A DNA stretch of 64,000 bases, taken from assembly GCA_020631735.1 (NCBI GenBank), contig CM036209.1:4067451-4131450 (forward strand), written 5' to 3'. The notes beneath the pieces were generated by a model, which saw only the letters and a program-made list of their open reading frames with translations, did no database searches and was not told where the DNA came from. Positions 1 through 9,582 of the stretch are shown here, piece after piece (position 1 is the first letter of the stretch; each line of letters begins with the position of its first letter). A program made the position numbers and the translations under genes. The stretch comes from Saccharum officinarum (Eukaryota > Streptophyta > Magnoliopsida > Poales > Poaceae).

Positions 1-720
1 TCCTCGGCGTACCTATCTTCTAATTGGTCATTCTCGTCTTCCTTAGGTGAGAGTCGACCACCTTGATACTCAATTCTTTTCCCTGACGGTGTTGTTAAGA
101 GCATTGTGCACCGAGTACCATGAATCACTCCTTTCTGCGCACACAACCATCCATTACCAAGAACCACGGGGATATTAAGTGACTCTAATACAATGAGGGT
201 TACGGTGAAGTTTTCCTTGTTTATGACAAGACTGACGTTCGGGCATATCTGATCTGCCTGTATTTCTCCCACTGGAGTTTGAACTAGCAAAGGCCTCCTC
301 GTTGAACACTTCACCATCTTGCACGTCTCTACCAGGTCGGCGGAAATGAAAGAATGCGAAGCACTAGGGTCAAATAGACCAAAAACTTGTACTGAGATTA
401 CTTGAATATAACCACCCACTGCTTTGGTAGCTCCATGAATATTACCCATATTCACGTTGCTCAGTCTTCCATTGACATAGTTTCGCTGCGCTTTGCTTCC
501 TTGAGCAGGCTTCTTATGGGCTTTCCTTTTTCGCTTTCGTCGTTGTGGATTCTGAGTCAGTTCACTCCCAACTTGCTCTTCAACATTGTTGTTTTGATAG
601 TGCTCAGCTTCATCATACCCATAACATCCTTCAATGGCAGAAACATCAGCATTTTCTCACATCTCAGTGCGAGACGTCATATAGGGCTCCTGAGTCATGG
701 GATACTACACTTCCTGTTAT
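1..720 (-). pseudogene. Ty3/gypsy (Tekay/Del-like) gag C-terminus and protease fragment
   Basis: Read on the minus strand, this stretch encodes the linker after the gag zinc knuckle followed by a retroviral-type aspartic protease. The linker contains GRLSNVNMGNIHGATKAV (about 430-480), close to the VNHVTAEEAQ-type linker of Tekay/Del chromoviruses. The protease core reads LFDPSASHSFIS (about 345-380), followed by the body with VLGNGWL and LLTTPSGKRIEYQGGR down to base 1. The family normally has D-S/T-G at the active site; here it is D-P-S, so the enzyme is probably dead. No capsid-coding stretch is found between this fragment and the LTR, so gag is deleted or decayed. RT and integrase would lie left of the window. 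The lineage call rests on the linker, the protease and the tRNA-iMet primer site at 1895-1906. Confidence 0.72.
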
Positions 721-1894
721 CAAGTGACCAACATCAGCAACACGAGCAAGCATAGATGATCATAATCATGAGCCATCTAAAGGGACAACTCTCACCTTCA
801 TGGATCCAAAATTATCAACCTTGTACACTAGACATTTTTTTGCTTGAGAGTGGCAACTCAATCATGGAGACTAACCAATACTTCCAAATAAAGAATTAAA
901 TCTTAATAAACCTTCTTTACATTGGCTACCCCCCTTAAAATAAGGGACACCACATAAGGTAGCTTGAACATTTTGCTAGATGAGCTAACTAGCATCCATA
1001 CATTCTATTATCCTAATGATTCTTTTGTGCATAGGTAGAAACAAGAAATGTGAAGTTCCTCGCGAGCAGAAAATAAGCAACGCGGTAAAACTGCTACAAC
1101 TCTCGTTTTGTAATTCCAATGAAGTTCCACCTTATACCGTTGGAAAGCTTATGAAATTTCCTAAAACTTTCTTATAGAACACTTTTCCAAATTCTGTAGA
1201 TGACTTGGTCGAAAACAGCACATAACAGATTCTGTTCCAATTTTCAGACAACACAGTTGCATCGTCTTGTGATTTTTGTATCTCCCAAACCAAAATAGCT
1301 ATGAGGGTGATTCTTGCGGCTAGGTAAAGATCTCGATGCCTAATGTTGTCCAGAACTTTCTCATGATTTATGGTTGTTGAAAGACAGATGTATAAGCCAA
1401 ATGAGATAGACTGCTCTAAAAGGATAGGATGTAGAGAGTCAAAATAAACCAACCCATCTACCTATTCACTAATCCTTATATCTTAAGCCTATATCTAAAT
1501 GAAATTGTGGGATCCACAAATTCATTGCAATCATTACAAAGATCCAATACAAGCATAGACATAAAGACAATCCAACAAGGCAATATAGGAGCACAACTCA
1601 ACAATGACTCCACTTGCGATGCTATCGTTTTCTTCGTATAAAGGGAAAAGATCCTAATGCTTCTCTTTCGATATCGCAAGAAGATGGTAAGATGAGGTTC
1701 TAAAAGCATACCAATTCAAAGAGTGAAGATGAGAACAAAGACTTTTAAAATAAGCAACAAGGCAGGGATAATATCAAGGGCAAGGATACAATATAGAAAA
1801 AATACCAAGGTTTATAGAACAAGGATTGTTATAGCAGTTTCAAAACCTTAACACTACCCATTTCTAACTAGGCTTGCGTCCTACAGTCAGCATT
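721..1894 (-). other. Non-coding leader / decayed gag region of the Tekay-like element
   Basis: Between the protease fragment and the primer-binding site I see only short unrelated ORFs and AT-rich sequence on the minus strand. In an intact relative this interval would hold the untranslated leader and the gag capsid gene. I cannot recognise capsid motifs, so it is either leader only, with gag deleted, or too diverged to read. Confidence 0.45.
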
Positions 1895-1906
1895 GCTCTG
1901 ATACCA
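1895..1906 (-). other. Primer-binding site, tRNA-iMet type
   Basis: The minus strand reads TGGTATCAGAGC, the standard plant retrotransposon PBS complementary to the 3' end of initiator tRNA-Met. It lies three bases inside the LTR edge at 1910. This sets the orientation: the LTR at 1910-4449 is the 5' LTR of a minus-strand element whose body extends left. Confidence 0.85.
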
Positions 1907-1909
1907 CTT

Positions 1910-4449
1910 TGTCACACCCGATTTTAAGGACGAAACCAGATATGCACTATATGTGAAACAAAGGAGTCAAATCTCACATATAGTCGCAGACAAGTGTAAT
2001 ACCAAGAGACAAATGCTTAATAAATAACATACTTAGTATATAAACATAACCTCAGAGTGCAAACAACGGAAAACAACTCCGATCTTCGGGTGTAGACTTT
2101 GCTCCATAGGAACAAGCTGACTGGTTGATCACAAGTCTAAAACTCCAGAGACTATCCTGAGGTGTGGGAAATAGCAAGAGTGAGTCCATGTCGAACTCCG
2201 CAAGCATAGCAAGTATAGATCCCATAAACTCATGATCAAAGTAACATAATCAATATAAAGTATAATCGATAAGTAAATGAGCATCTTAACAAAACAAGAA
2301 TCATCATCTTTAATGTAGATGTCTCCAAGGCCGCTCGTATCCGTGAGCACGGCTAGTATACCAGTTTATTAAACTCTGCGCAGAGGTGTACACTTTCACT
2401 GTGAGTCGTGATTTACCATTTCGCCCGAGGTAGCTAACCTCTTGACCCACTTCCAAGGAAGGTCGGGAGGGTTCACTATGAAGCCTTTCAAAGGTTCGTC
2501 TAACAAGTTAGGGCCGCTAGGTTTCCAAAGTCAGTCTGTGTGATACAACCAGTCACAGGGATCCACAGTCTGCTTTTCCCCATTTGCGCCACAAGGGTAA
2601 CCTCTAACAAGCTAGAAAAGGTCCTCATACCGAGCTAAAGCCAGAGCCATATAGCCCTCACAGTTGTACTGTAAATCCCGGAGGTTCAAGTACAGACAAG
2701 ATCTTATGTTGCTAAAAAGTCATTTCTCAACCATCATAGCTCTTACATTAATTAAGTCACAAGATCAGGGTCACAGAAAGAATACCCAAACTATACTTGC
2801 CTTAGTTTGCACACTCCTGCTGGTCCTGCTGATCTTCGAAGTACTCCTGGCTCCCAACGTACTCCTCACCGTCTGACTCGACCAACACGGCAACATACAC
2901 ATTTCAGAAGCATTCATACATAGCAAACAACCTATAATTAGAACAGTACACCAGCAGTATAAAAACAAGATAAAAAGTTTATGAAAGTATTCTATGCCTT
3001 GCTACGGTCACGTCAACACGAAGATCACAAAAATCGGAGCTAAAACGCAAAAGTTACGCGCTAAACAAGGTTCCAAAACTAGCTATTAAACTAGACTTAA
3101 TCTAGAATTTCAAAAACTTTTAACAGGTCTAACAGTAGCACTAATGCGTAGATTACGAAATTACGAACCTAACGCAAGTTGAATGGGTCGAATCGGAGCT
3201 AAAACGACGATTTTATAAACGTTTTACTATAGTGGCAATTCTGTAATTAATCTGAAAACATATTTTTCATATAAACCGAAGAGACTACGCTTTCCGAAAA
3301 AGAACGCGCACTCCGGGAGTACGCCAAGGACGGCGGGTTCAAATAGATGAAAGCGGGGGTCTCTTTAACAAAAATGGACCCCGAAGGGGTATTGAGCTCT
3401 CTGAGCCGTTGATCTTGCGATGAGCGGCTCGGATTGAATGGATGAGAGGAGGGCGGCGCAGCCCGCCGGAGAAGATGAGCCCACGGCGGTGCTCCATGGC
3501 CGGCGGTGTGCAGCTCATCGGAGAAGGCGGCTAGGGCACTACGGTTCTCATCTCGCCAAGCCAAGAGCACCGGAAGAGAGTGGGGGAGATGGCGAGTTTG
3601 TCACGGGGCAAAACACGGCCGGAGATAGGCCCGAGGGGCACCCGCCATGGCCGGCGGTGGAAGGGCTCGCCGGAGCTCGCGGGAGCGGCCCTAAAGGCCA
3701 CCACCCGACATGGGAGAGGGATGGGGAGAAAGAGGGGAGCGAGGCAAAGCTCACCGAGCGGACAAACGGAGTCGAGCTAGCTCGGGGGCGAAGACCGACG
3801 AGGTGGGGCGGACGGTGCTCCGGTGGGTCACCGCGGTGGTTCTCCAGGTGCTCAAACGAGTGCGAGAGAGAGGGAACTGGAGATAGGAAGGGCGGAGACG
3901 GGGTCACACACTCCTTTTGAAGGCCGGGGCAGAGGCGACGCTCCCACTCGCGTGGGCGCGGGCGGTGCGGTTGCCATGACCGAGCGAGCTAGCGGCTGGA
4001 GGTTGGAGATGAAAGCGCCGACAGGTGGGCCCGACATGTCAGCGGCTCAAGGGGAAGAGCGGGCGCGGCAACGGACGCCGGCTCGGTTGGGCTGGGCCAC
4101 GGCCCAAGAGAAGGAGCGCGGGGGAGGGAAGAGTGGGCCGGCCGGGAAGCTGGGCCACTAGGCCGAAATGGAGGGAGAGATGTAGAATGAATAGGAATCT
4201 CTTTTTATTTTCTAAATTGATTTTCCAAATCAAACTTTCAAATGTTTTTGAATATCTTTTGAACTTTGACTCAAACCAATCATTACAAAAATATAGTGCA
4301 ACAGCATGAGTGCAAAAACAAATTGTTAACCTTATGATTAATTTTAATTTCACAAAATTTATTATTCCCTATATTTAAATGCACACTCAAATGCATATTT
4401 AAATCAAATTTATCTATTTTTAAATAATACCAAAAATTAGGGTGTCACA
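1910..4449 (-). mobile_element. 5' LTR of Tekay/Del-like Ty3/gypsy element (2.54 kb)
   Basis: The segment is bounded by the inverted ends TGTCACACCC (1910) and GGGTGTCACA (4440-4449), so on the element strand it runs from TGTGACACCC to GGGTGTGACA. A length of 2.5 kb is normal for Tekay/Del LTRs. Its GC-rich centre (about 3420-4160) and AT-rich flanks create many chance ORFs, which I do not accept as genes. The right edge abuts Tat-type gag sequence, so this element appears to have inserted into the Tat element on its right. The partner LTR and the second TSD copy are left of the window. Confidence 0.8.
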
Positions 4450-5179
4450 GTCTTCCCAAGAATATACTGAACTTGGCCTCAACATAGAATACTATGCCAA
4501 TGCATCACCTTCGGCTGCAATAATGAATGACTTGGCCAAGACAGTGTCATTCCCACCTGCGGAGGCTACAGCTACCTCCAAACTCATGATAAACTAGCGC
4601 GGGTCTGATCTCCCGTTGAATTTGGGTAGGGTAATGGGTTTGTAGGAGGAAGGCCAAGGTGAGCTTTGGATTCCTTCGGATAACGGAGATTTTGAGTCTA
4701 TAGTCCTATGGGCTGGTGGTAAGGTGTAAGGTGTGCCGAAGGTTGGTTGAGCAATTAGGCTTGGGGAAGGGTTGGGTTGGCTTTGATTTGCTGAGTGGGG
4801 CTAGTTGGATGTATTGGAAAGTGGCTGGCTGGGCTGCATGGTTTGTATTTCCTCCTGCAAGACAGTCAACTGTTGCATGATCTCTGCTACCTGAAGTGAC
4901 GCCTGAACTGCCTCTGGTTCATGGCGAAGGTTGCGGCCAACCTATCACTTTCTTGTTGCGTATTCTGCAACTGGGCCTGGAGCTATTGAAGCACTTGCTC
5001 TGGGGTTGGCTCTGGCACCAGCTGCTCTTTGGCCGCCACAAGCAAATCCTCCGCTACATCCTCTTATGGGTCTTGATCTTCCGTGGTAGTAGCATAGGTG
5101 CTCCGGGCACTCCGCCTGGGTCTTCCCTTCTAGAAAGCTCCGGAGGTGCCCTAACGGAGGTTGCTCTTTTTCTCGCCAT
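4450..5179 (-). pseudogene. Tat-like Ty3/gypsy gag, N-terminal part, broken
   Basis: On the minus strand an ATG at 5179 (MARKRATSV) opens a gag-like frame ending in a recognisable capsid start: ITLPKFNGRSDPR, then FEVAVASAGGNDTVLAKSF, then YSMLRPSSVYSWED, up to the neighbouring LTR at 4449. That pattern is typical of Tat-lineage gag proteins. There are frameshifts and stops, including TAG where CAG or TGG would be expected. The frame is cut at the LTR edge, so the remainder of gag-pol and the 3' LTR lie beyond the inserted Tekay-like element, left of the window. Confidence 0.68.
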
Positions 5180-5203
5180 TGTGGGTTTTGCTTGGCCTAC
5201 ACG

Positions 5204-5215
5204 CAGTGGGCGCCA
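5204..5215 (-). other. Primer-binding site of Tat-like element
   Basis: The minus strand reads TGGCGCCCACTG, one base inside the LTR edge at 5217. TGGCGCC-type sites are usual in Tat-lineage elements, although I did not assign the tRNA species. Confidence 0.6.
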
Positions 5216-5216
5216 A

Positions 5217-5874
5217 TGTTGGGAAATCAGTTCCTAACAGAGTGGAGAGGTTTAAGGTCTTCGCCTAGGCGGAGGCTCTAGGCGAAGGTGTCCAGACTGG
5301 AGGGCCTAGTTACAATTAGGGTTTCAAAAATATATTCACCAACCTCCCTCTTATATAGGATCTGGCTTCCCTTCTTATAAGGCACTGTCTACTACAAGTT
5401 TTTTTGTACATCTTTGCCCTATGACAGCTATGGCACATTCCTGGAATATTCCTAAGCTAGTTCAAGTCTCCAAGGGCATCCCATGCCTTTCCTTCTCGCA
5501 CCACCTTTGGTTTATGGGCCTTAGCCACAGGCCCGTGGGAGGCCCATCCATGACCCTGGGCCGCGGTGCCGCAAGAGTTCTCTTCTCTAAGGCGGGAACC
5601 GCACGGCCTCCGCCCGAGCCACCTGAGCCTCTGCCTTCGCGCTGTGCTCTTCGCCATAGACCTCTTTTGGATACCTTTAAAGCCGGGCTTGGGCCTCCGC
5701 CTTACCAGCGACCGGAGGCGAAGGCTTCTCTTGGTGCTCCCCATGCTTCGGCCTTCGCCTTGTCACGGTCCGAAGGCCAAGGCTTCTACTGGTATACCTG
5801 CACGCCATTACACATGTGAACAGTTACATTAGTTTCAACAAAGCCTCCGCTACTCATACATTTATGTCCCAACA
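5217..5874 (-). mobile_element. 5' LTR of Tat-like Ty3/gypsy element (658 bp)
   Basis: The ends are TGTTGGGA at 5217 and TCCCAACA ending at 5874, a perfect 8-bp inverted terminal repeat. A minus-strand TATA-like sequence (CTATATAAGAGG) lies near 5350. With the PBS and gag directly to the left, this is the 5' LTR of a minus-strand element. Its other LTR is not in the window. Confidence 0.75.
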
Positions 5875-6580
5875 GTTTGGTCATCTTCTTTTGTCGGAAT
5901 GAGAGAGACCACGATTGGTCTTTGTTTTTTTCATGTATATAATTCTCAATATATAAAGTTCACTTTGAAGCAACTAGCTATTGTTGGATCCGCCTGGACC
6001 AATGAGCGCAAAATCCAACGATTGAATATTCTTGTACAACTGGCGTTCACGACACAACATAGAACCAATAATACTAGCTACTTGTTTGATCCTCCAAACT
6101 CCCGATCGAGGCACCTAATTGCGCATAGCAAATGTCCCGCCCACCTTTCACGATGCAGGAATGTGCATCTGCATGCATGGTACGTTTCCCTGCATTTTCA
6201 TCCGCGTTTCCAGCGCGTCAATCGTCCTATACTTCACCAGGTAGCAGACACAGTTGGCTAATGCTGCCTAGTTCTTGGCTCATTAGTAGTCGGCCTCTGC
6301 GGCCTTACTGAACAAGAATGCATGGAATATATACATATACTCTACCAGCCGGAAACAATATAAATCAATTTGAGAAGCAATGGTGATTCTAACATGACAC
6401 TTTGCACAATCAACTTAGTGTTTGCTTCATCTTTGTGAGAAATATAAAACCCATTAGAACATCAACACGGACTCTAACATAACACTATATCTCTACAACT
6501 AAAAATTACCGACGGAGCTTTTACCAACTATGACTAGTGTCTGGCCTTCCCCACGTCAACAAAATTAGCTCCAGAATGGC
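5875..6580. other. Intergenic sequence, no gene seen
   Basis: I see no supported gene here. The only notable item is the 27-bp sequence at 5901-5927, repeated in direct orientation at 8184-8210. Confidence 0.5.
5901..5927 (+). repeat. 27-bp direct repeat, copy 1 (copy 2 at 8184-8210)
   Basis: The core GACCACGATTGGTCTTTG and its flanks are identical at both sites over 27 bases, with weaker similarity about 20 bases upstream. The two copies bracket the tandem repeats and the MULE-like element. That is too long for a normal transposon TSD, so it may mark a duplication or filler event. Confidence 0.75.
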
Positions 6581-7177
6581 TCAAACAAATCCCAAATATC
6601 AAACAACAATCTCAGGCGGAGTCAACGAACACATATGTCAAAGTAGAAGCACGCACATATCAGAGTAGAAGCCAACGGCAAAAAACTTGGGTGCCAGCAC
6701 AAAAATTGCTCGGACAAAATATAGAGTGTAAATTTTTGGCTCCCGTTGCAATTGAGAAAATTGCATATTTGGAACTCCAAACAATACGCTTCGTAGATTT
6801 AGGACTCCAAACATCGACTTCGCAAAAATGGGTCTCCAAATGTTGCACATTTGATTTTCTTGCCATTACGCGTATTTCAAACAAATCCCAAAATATCAAA
6901 CAACAATCTCAGGCGGAGTCAACAAACACACATGTCAAAGTAGAAGCACGCACATCTCAGAGTAGAAGCCAACGGCAAAAAACTTGGGTGCCAGCACAAA
7001 AATCGCTCGGACAAAATATAGTCAAAGTGTAAATTTTTGGCTCCCGTTGCAATTGAGAAAATTGCATATTTGGGCCTCCAAACGATGCGCTTCGCAGATT
7101 TGGACTCCAAACATCGACTTTGTAAAAATGGGTCTCCAAACGTTGCACACTTGATTTTCTTGCCATAATGCGTATTT
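6581..7177 (+). repeat. Tandem duplication, two ~0.3-kb units
   Basis: Unit 1 runs 6581-6876 and unit 2 runs 6877-7177. Both begin TCAAACAAATCCC and end with CGTATTT. They differ by scattered substitutions and a few small indels. Each carries three spaced copies of a CTCCAAAC motif, for example GGGTCTCCAAA at the unit end. The last ~60 bp of the unit are also the left terminal inverted repeat of the element at 7116-8136, so the tandem array is an extension of that TIR. Confidence 0.85.
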
Positions 7178-8136
7178 CATCTCTTTCTTATTCCAAATAC
7201 GTGTATTTTCTCCCTGAGCAGACCGGATGAGCTGCAGCCGGAGACCCGGAGAGCCACGGCGACCTGATGAGCTCAAGGAGAAGCAGCGGCGCCGATCATC
7301 CCACCTCAAAGCTCAGCACGTGCCGCTGCATCCCTGTCCCCGGGAAACAAGAGGGCACAATTGCATAATAAATCTCATGCATCGAGCAAACACGTACTGA
7401 CAGGCGGAAGAAATTCAGAGCTCAAGAACACCCAATAACAAAAAGAAAAATCACTGTATAGTTGTATATGCCAAGTTTCAAATCAAGAAACCAAAAATAC
7501 TGGATTTATTCGCAAATCAGCGATGAGTGCACAGCACCGTACCATTGACGATGCTCCAGCTGACGGGGCGGCCAATGGCGGCGTCCTCGTAGTATCGGGC
7601 GAAGACAAAGTTGGACCAGATGTGGCAGTCGAAGCCGTCGACGCTGTCGCGCCCCAGGTAGGTGGCGCCGCCGCGGGCTTTGCGGCAGGAGGCCGACGGG
7701 GTACCGATAGGTGCGGCAGGACACGGAGTCGAACAGGAAGGAGGTGCCGTTGGTCCACTGGACGTCCCGGAGCGGCGGCTCGCCGCCGCCGGAGTCGAGC
7801 TGGTCGCGGATGATGTTCAGCACGCGCCCGCACGGCCAGTCGTAGTAGATGTCGATCTGCTGTAGCCGGCCGCCGCGCGCCGTATGATTCGTGATCACCA
7901 CCGCGTGGAACTGCTCCGGCCACGGCGGCGTCGCCGGCACCGGGGGAGCAAAAGGCCCGCCGCCGGTCTGAACAGCTGGTGCCGGCGCGGCGACGGACAG
8001 CGGTGTTGTCTTGGCGTTGCCCGCGGCGATTAGTCCTTTCTCCAAATACATGTACACAGCTTAAAAAAGAGATGAAATACGCATAATGGCAAGAAAATCA
8101 AGTGTGCAATATTTGGAGACCCATTTTTACGAAGTC
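7116..8136. mobile_element. MULE-like (Pack-MULE-type) element with captured gene fragment
   Basis: Long imperfect inverted repeats bound this ~1-kb segment. The left arm at 7116-7190 (GACTTTGTAAAAATGGGTCT...) is repeated in reverse complement at 8063-8136, with only a few mismatches over ~74 bp. The interior is GC-rich and holds a broken fragment of an ordinary plant gene on the minus strand. Long TIRs around a gene fragment, with no transposase, fit a non-autonomous Mutator-like element of the Pack-MULE kind. I could not identify a clean 9-10-bp TSD, partly because the left TIR is embedded in a tandem array. The superfamily is therefore an inference. Confidence 0.6.
7517..8051 (-). pseudogene. 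At4g14100-like (uncharacterised plant family) gene fragment
   Basis: From an ATG at 8051 the minus strand encodes an N-terminal low-complexity stretch. It then reads PWPEQFHAVVITNHTA, then QIDIYYDWPCGRVLNII, then VQWTNGTSFLFDSVSCRTY. These blocks match the conserved core of the uncharacterised At4g14100-like plant protein family. The frame breaks near 7680-7700. Another frame then continues with GGATYLGRDSVDGFDCHIWS and YYEDAAIGRPVSW, again the family pattern, before a TGA at 7517-7519. The family's usual C-terminus beyond RPVxW is missing. AATAAA follows the stop on the minus strand (7502-7507). It lies between the MULE-like TIRs and is most simply a captured, dead fragment. The biochemical role of the family is not known to me. 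Confidence 0.75.
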
Positions 8137-8523
8137 ATCTCCTTTTGACGAGGGTCCTAGCTGTTGTTTTCTTTCGTCGAGCCGAGAGAGACCACGATTG
8201 GTCTTTGTTTCTTAAAATAAAATAAAATAATTATCAATGTTTCTTAAAAAATGTTGTTCCACTATGGATATATAATTAAAATAATTTAGTTTACATGTTT
8301 TTCATAACGGCACACCGATCGGTTGGTTAATTTTTTTTTGAAAACTTAATAATGCATTCATTGTTTGACTACCAAATTAAAGATGACATATTTCTAATTT
8401 TTGTAAAAATTTATTTTTTTTCCAAGTATGTTTTATGAGAATTAACATGGATGATCTATTGGAGGGCTTTAGTTAATGACATTAAGATTGACTGGGAGGT
8501 TGACCTGAGCCTGCTGCTCCTAG
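8137..8523. other. Intergenic / upstream region of the PGG gene
   Basis: This is an AT-rich spacer with the second 27-bp repeat copy at 8184-8210. I see no gene. It would serve as the proximal promoter of the PGG-domain gene. Confidence 0.5.
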
Positions 8524-8530
8524 TATAAAG
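8524..8530 (+). promoter_or_regulatory. Probable TATA box of PGG-domain gene
   Basis: TATAAAG lies 60 bp upstream of the ATG at 8584, leaving room for a short 5' UTR. This supports the start at 8584 rather than any further upstream. Confidence 0.5.
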
Positions 8531-8583
8531 CATTCTTGCTAGGTCCTTTGTCCCTCAAAGACATTGTCCTTGTTCCTGACGCC

Positions 8584-9582
8584 ATGGACCAGCAGCAGCA
8601 ACAGCAGCAGCAGCCGCTCGATTGGGAGCACCGGCTGCGAAGGTATCTGCTGCTGCTGGCCTCGCTTGCGGCGACAGTAACCTATGCCGCCGGGCTTGAT
8701 CCGCCGGGCGGATCCTGGGTGGAGAGTGACGGTGAGAAGATGGCCGTGGCAGGGGACTCCATCCTTCGGGCAATCAACCACCGCCGGTACCTCGCTTTCT
8801 ACTACTCCAATGCCACCGCCTTCGCCGCTTCGCTCGTCGTCATCCTCCTCCTCCTAGTCTTGACGGACAAGGAAAGGCGGCCGGACACTGGCCGCTTCGG
8901 CTTCCTGTTGCGGCCAACTACCCATCTTCACGTCCTGCGGCTAGTTATGGTGCTGGACCTGCTCGCCCTCATGGTGGCCTACACCGCCGGCAGCTGCCGG
9001 GAGAAGGTCGCCACAATCTATACCGTGGCGCTGGTGGCTGCTCTGTCCGCCTACGTCGGCATCCACACCTTGGAGGCCCTCCATGACAATGACAATGTCA
9101 ATGACAATGACAATGCCAATGCCAATGCCAATGCCAATGGGGATCCCGAGCTCGAGAAAATGCGCAAGTTGTTGATGCTGCTCGCCATCTTCGCAGCGAC
9201 CATCACCTACAACGCCGGGCTGAAGCCTCCAGGTGGCTTCTGGGAGCACACCAACGGCCTGCACCGGCCGGGTGAAGTGGTTCTCAAGCACAAGCACAGC
9301 GGCCGCTTCGCCGTCTTCTTCTTCTGCAACACCACCGCGTTCATTGCGTCGCTGTTCACTGTCGTGCTACTCCTTGACAAGAAGCTGACGGCGAGGGCAA
9401 CACGGCGACTCGGAGCTCTCTATGGGTTCGTGGTAGTAACATTGGTAGCACTTGTGGCGGCGTACGCCGCCGGGAGCTGCAGGAACACTGCCACCACAAC
9501 CTATACTGTCGCGCTGGTTGCCGCGGTGCTCTTATCCATCTTCCTCGCGGCGGTAGCCGGACGCACAGGCAGCAACGGGTAA
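8584..9582 (+). CDS. PGG-domain membrane protein, first exon (two PGG domains)
   Basis: The start ATG at 8584 sits in a strong context (GCCATGG) below a TATA box. The product begins with a glutamine run and then has two PGG-domain units (Pfam PGG, PF13962). Each unit carries the signature TYAAGLDPPGG or TYNAGLKPPGGFW followed by an FYYSN or FFFCN motif. Four hydrophobic segments per unit predict a multi-pass membrane protein. Between the units is an Asn/Ala/Asp-rich linker encoded by nine hexamers. In other plant proteins the PGG domain follows ankyrin repeats (ACD6-like), but no ankyrin repeats are visible here. Read as a single exon it ends with TAA at 9580. However, G|GTAATT at 9578/9579 is a good splice donor, and joining to an acceptor at 11016 restores frame with the three-PGG ORF. 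I therefore favour exon 1 = 8584-9578 of a five-PGG protein. The exact role is unknown; PGG proteins are often linked to defence and cell-death signalling. Confidence 0.85.
   Translation: MDQQQQQQQQPLDWEHRLRRYLLLLASLAATVTYAAGLDPPGGSWVESDGEKMAVAGDSILRAINHRRYLAFYYSNATAFAASLVVILLLLVLTDKERRPDTGRFGFLLRPTTHLHVLRLVMVLDLLALMVAYTAGSCREKVATIYTVALVAALSAYVGIHTLEALHDNDNVNDNDNANANANANGDPELEKMRKLLMLLAIFAATITYNAGLKPPGGFWEHTNGLHRPGEVVLKHKHSGRFAVFFFCNTTAFIASLFTVVLLLDKKLTARATRRLGALYGFVVVTLVALVAAYAAGSCRNTATTTYTVALVAAVLLSIFLAAVAGRTGSNG
9085..9138 (+). repeat. Coding hexamer microsatellite (GACAAT/GCCAAT)9
   Basis: Nine tandem hexamers encode an Asp-Asn/Ala-Asn linker between the first two PGG domains. In-frame hexamer gain or loss would change linker length without a frameshift, so length polymorphism is likely. 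Confidence 0.85.

Noticed and set aside
3247..4353. Overlapping GC-rich ORFs on both strands around 3.3-4.3 kb
   Set aside because: They lie inside the 2.5-kb LTR, have biased composition with no recognised family, and occur in several frames at once.
8536..8583. Upstream in-frame extension of the PGG protein
   Set aside because: It begins with TTG only about 6 bp after the TATA box; the ATG at 8584 has a strong context and a sensible leader length.
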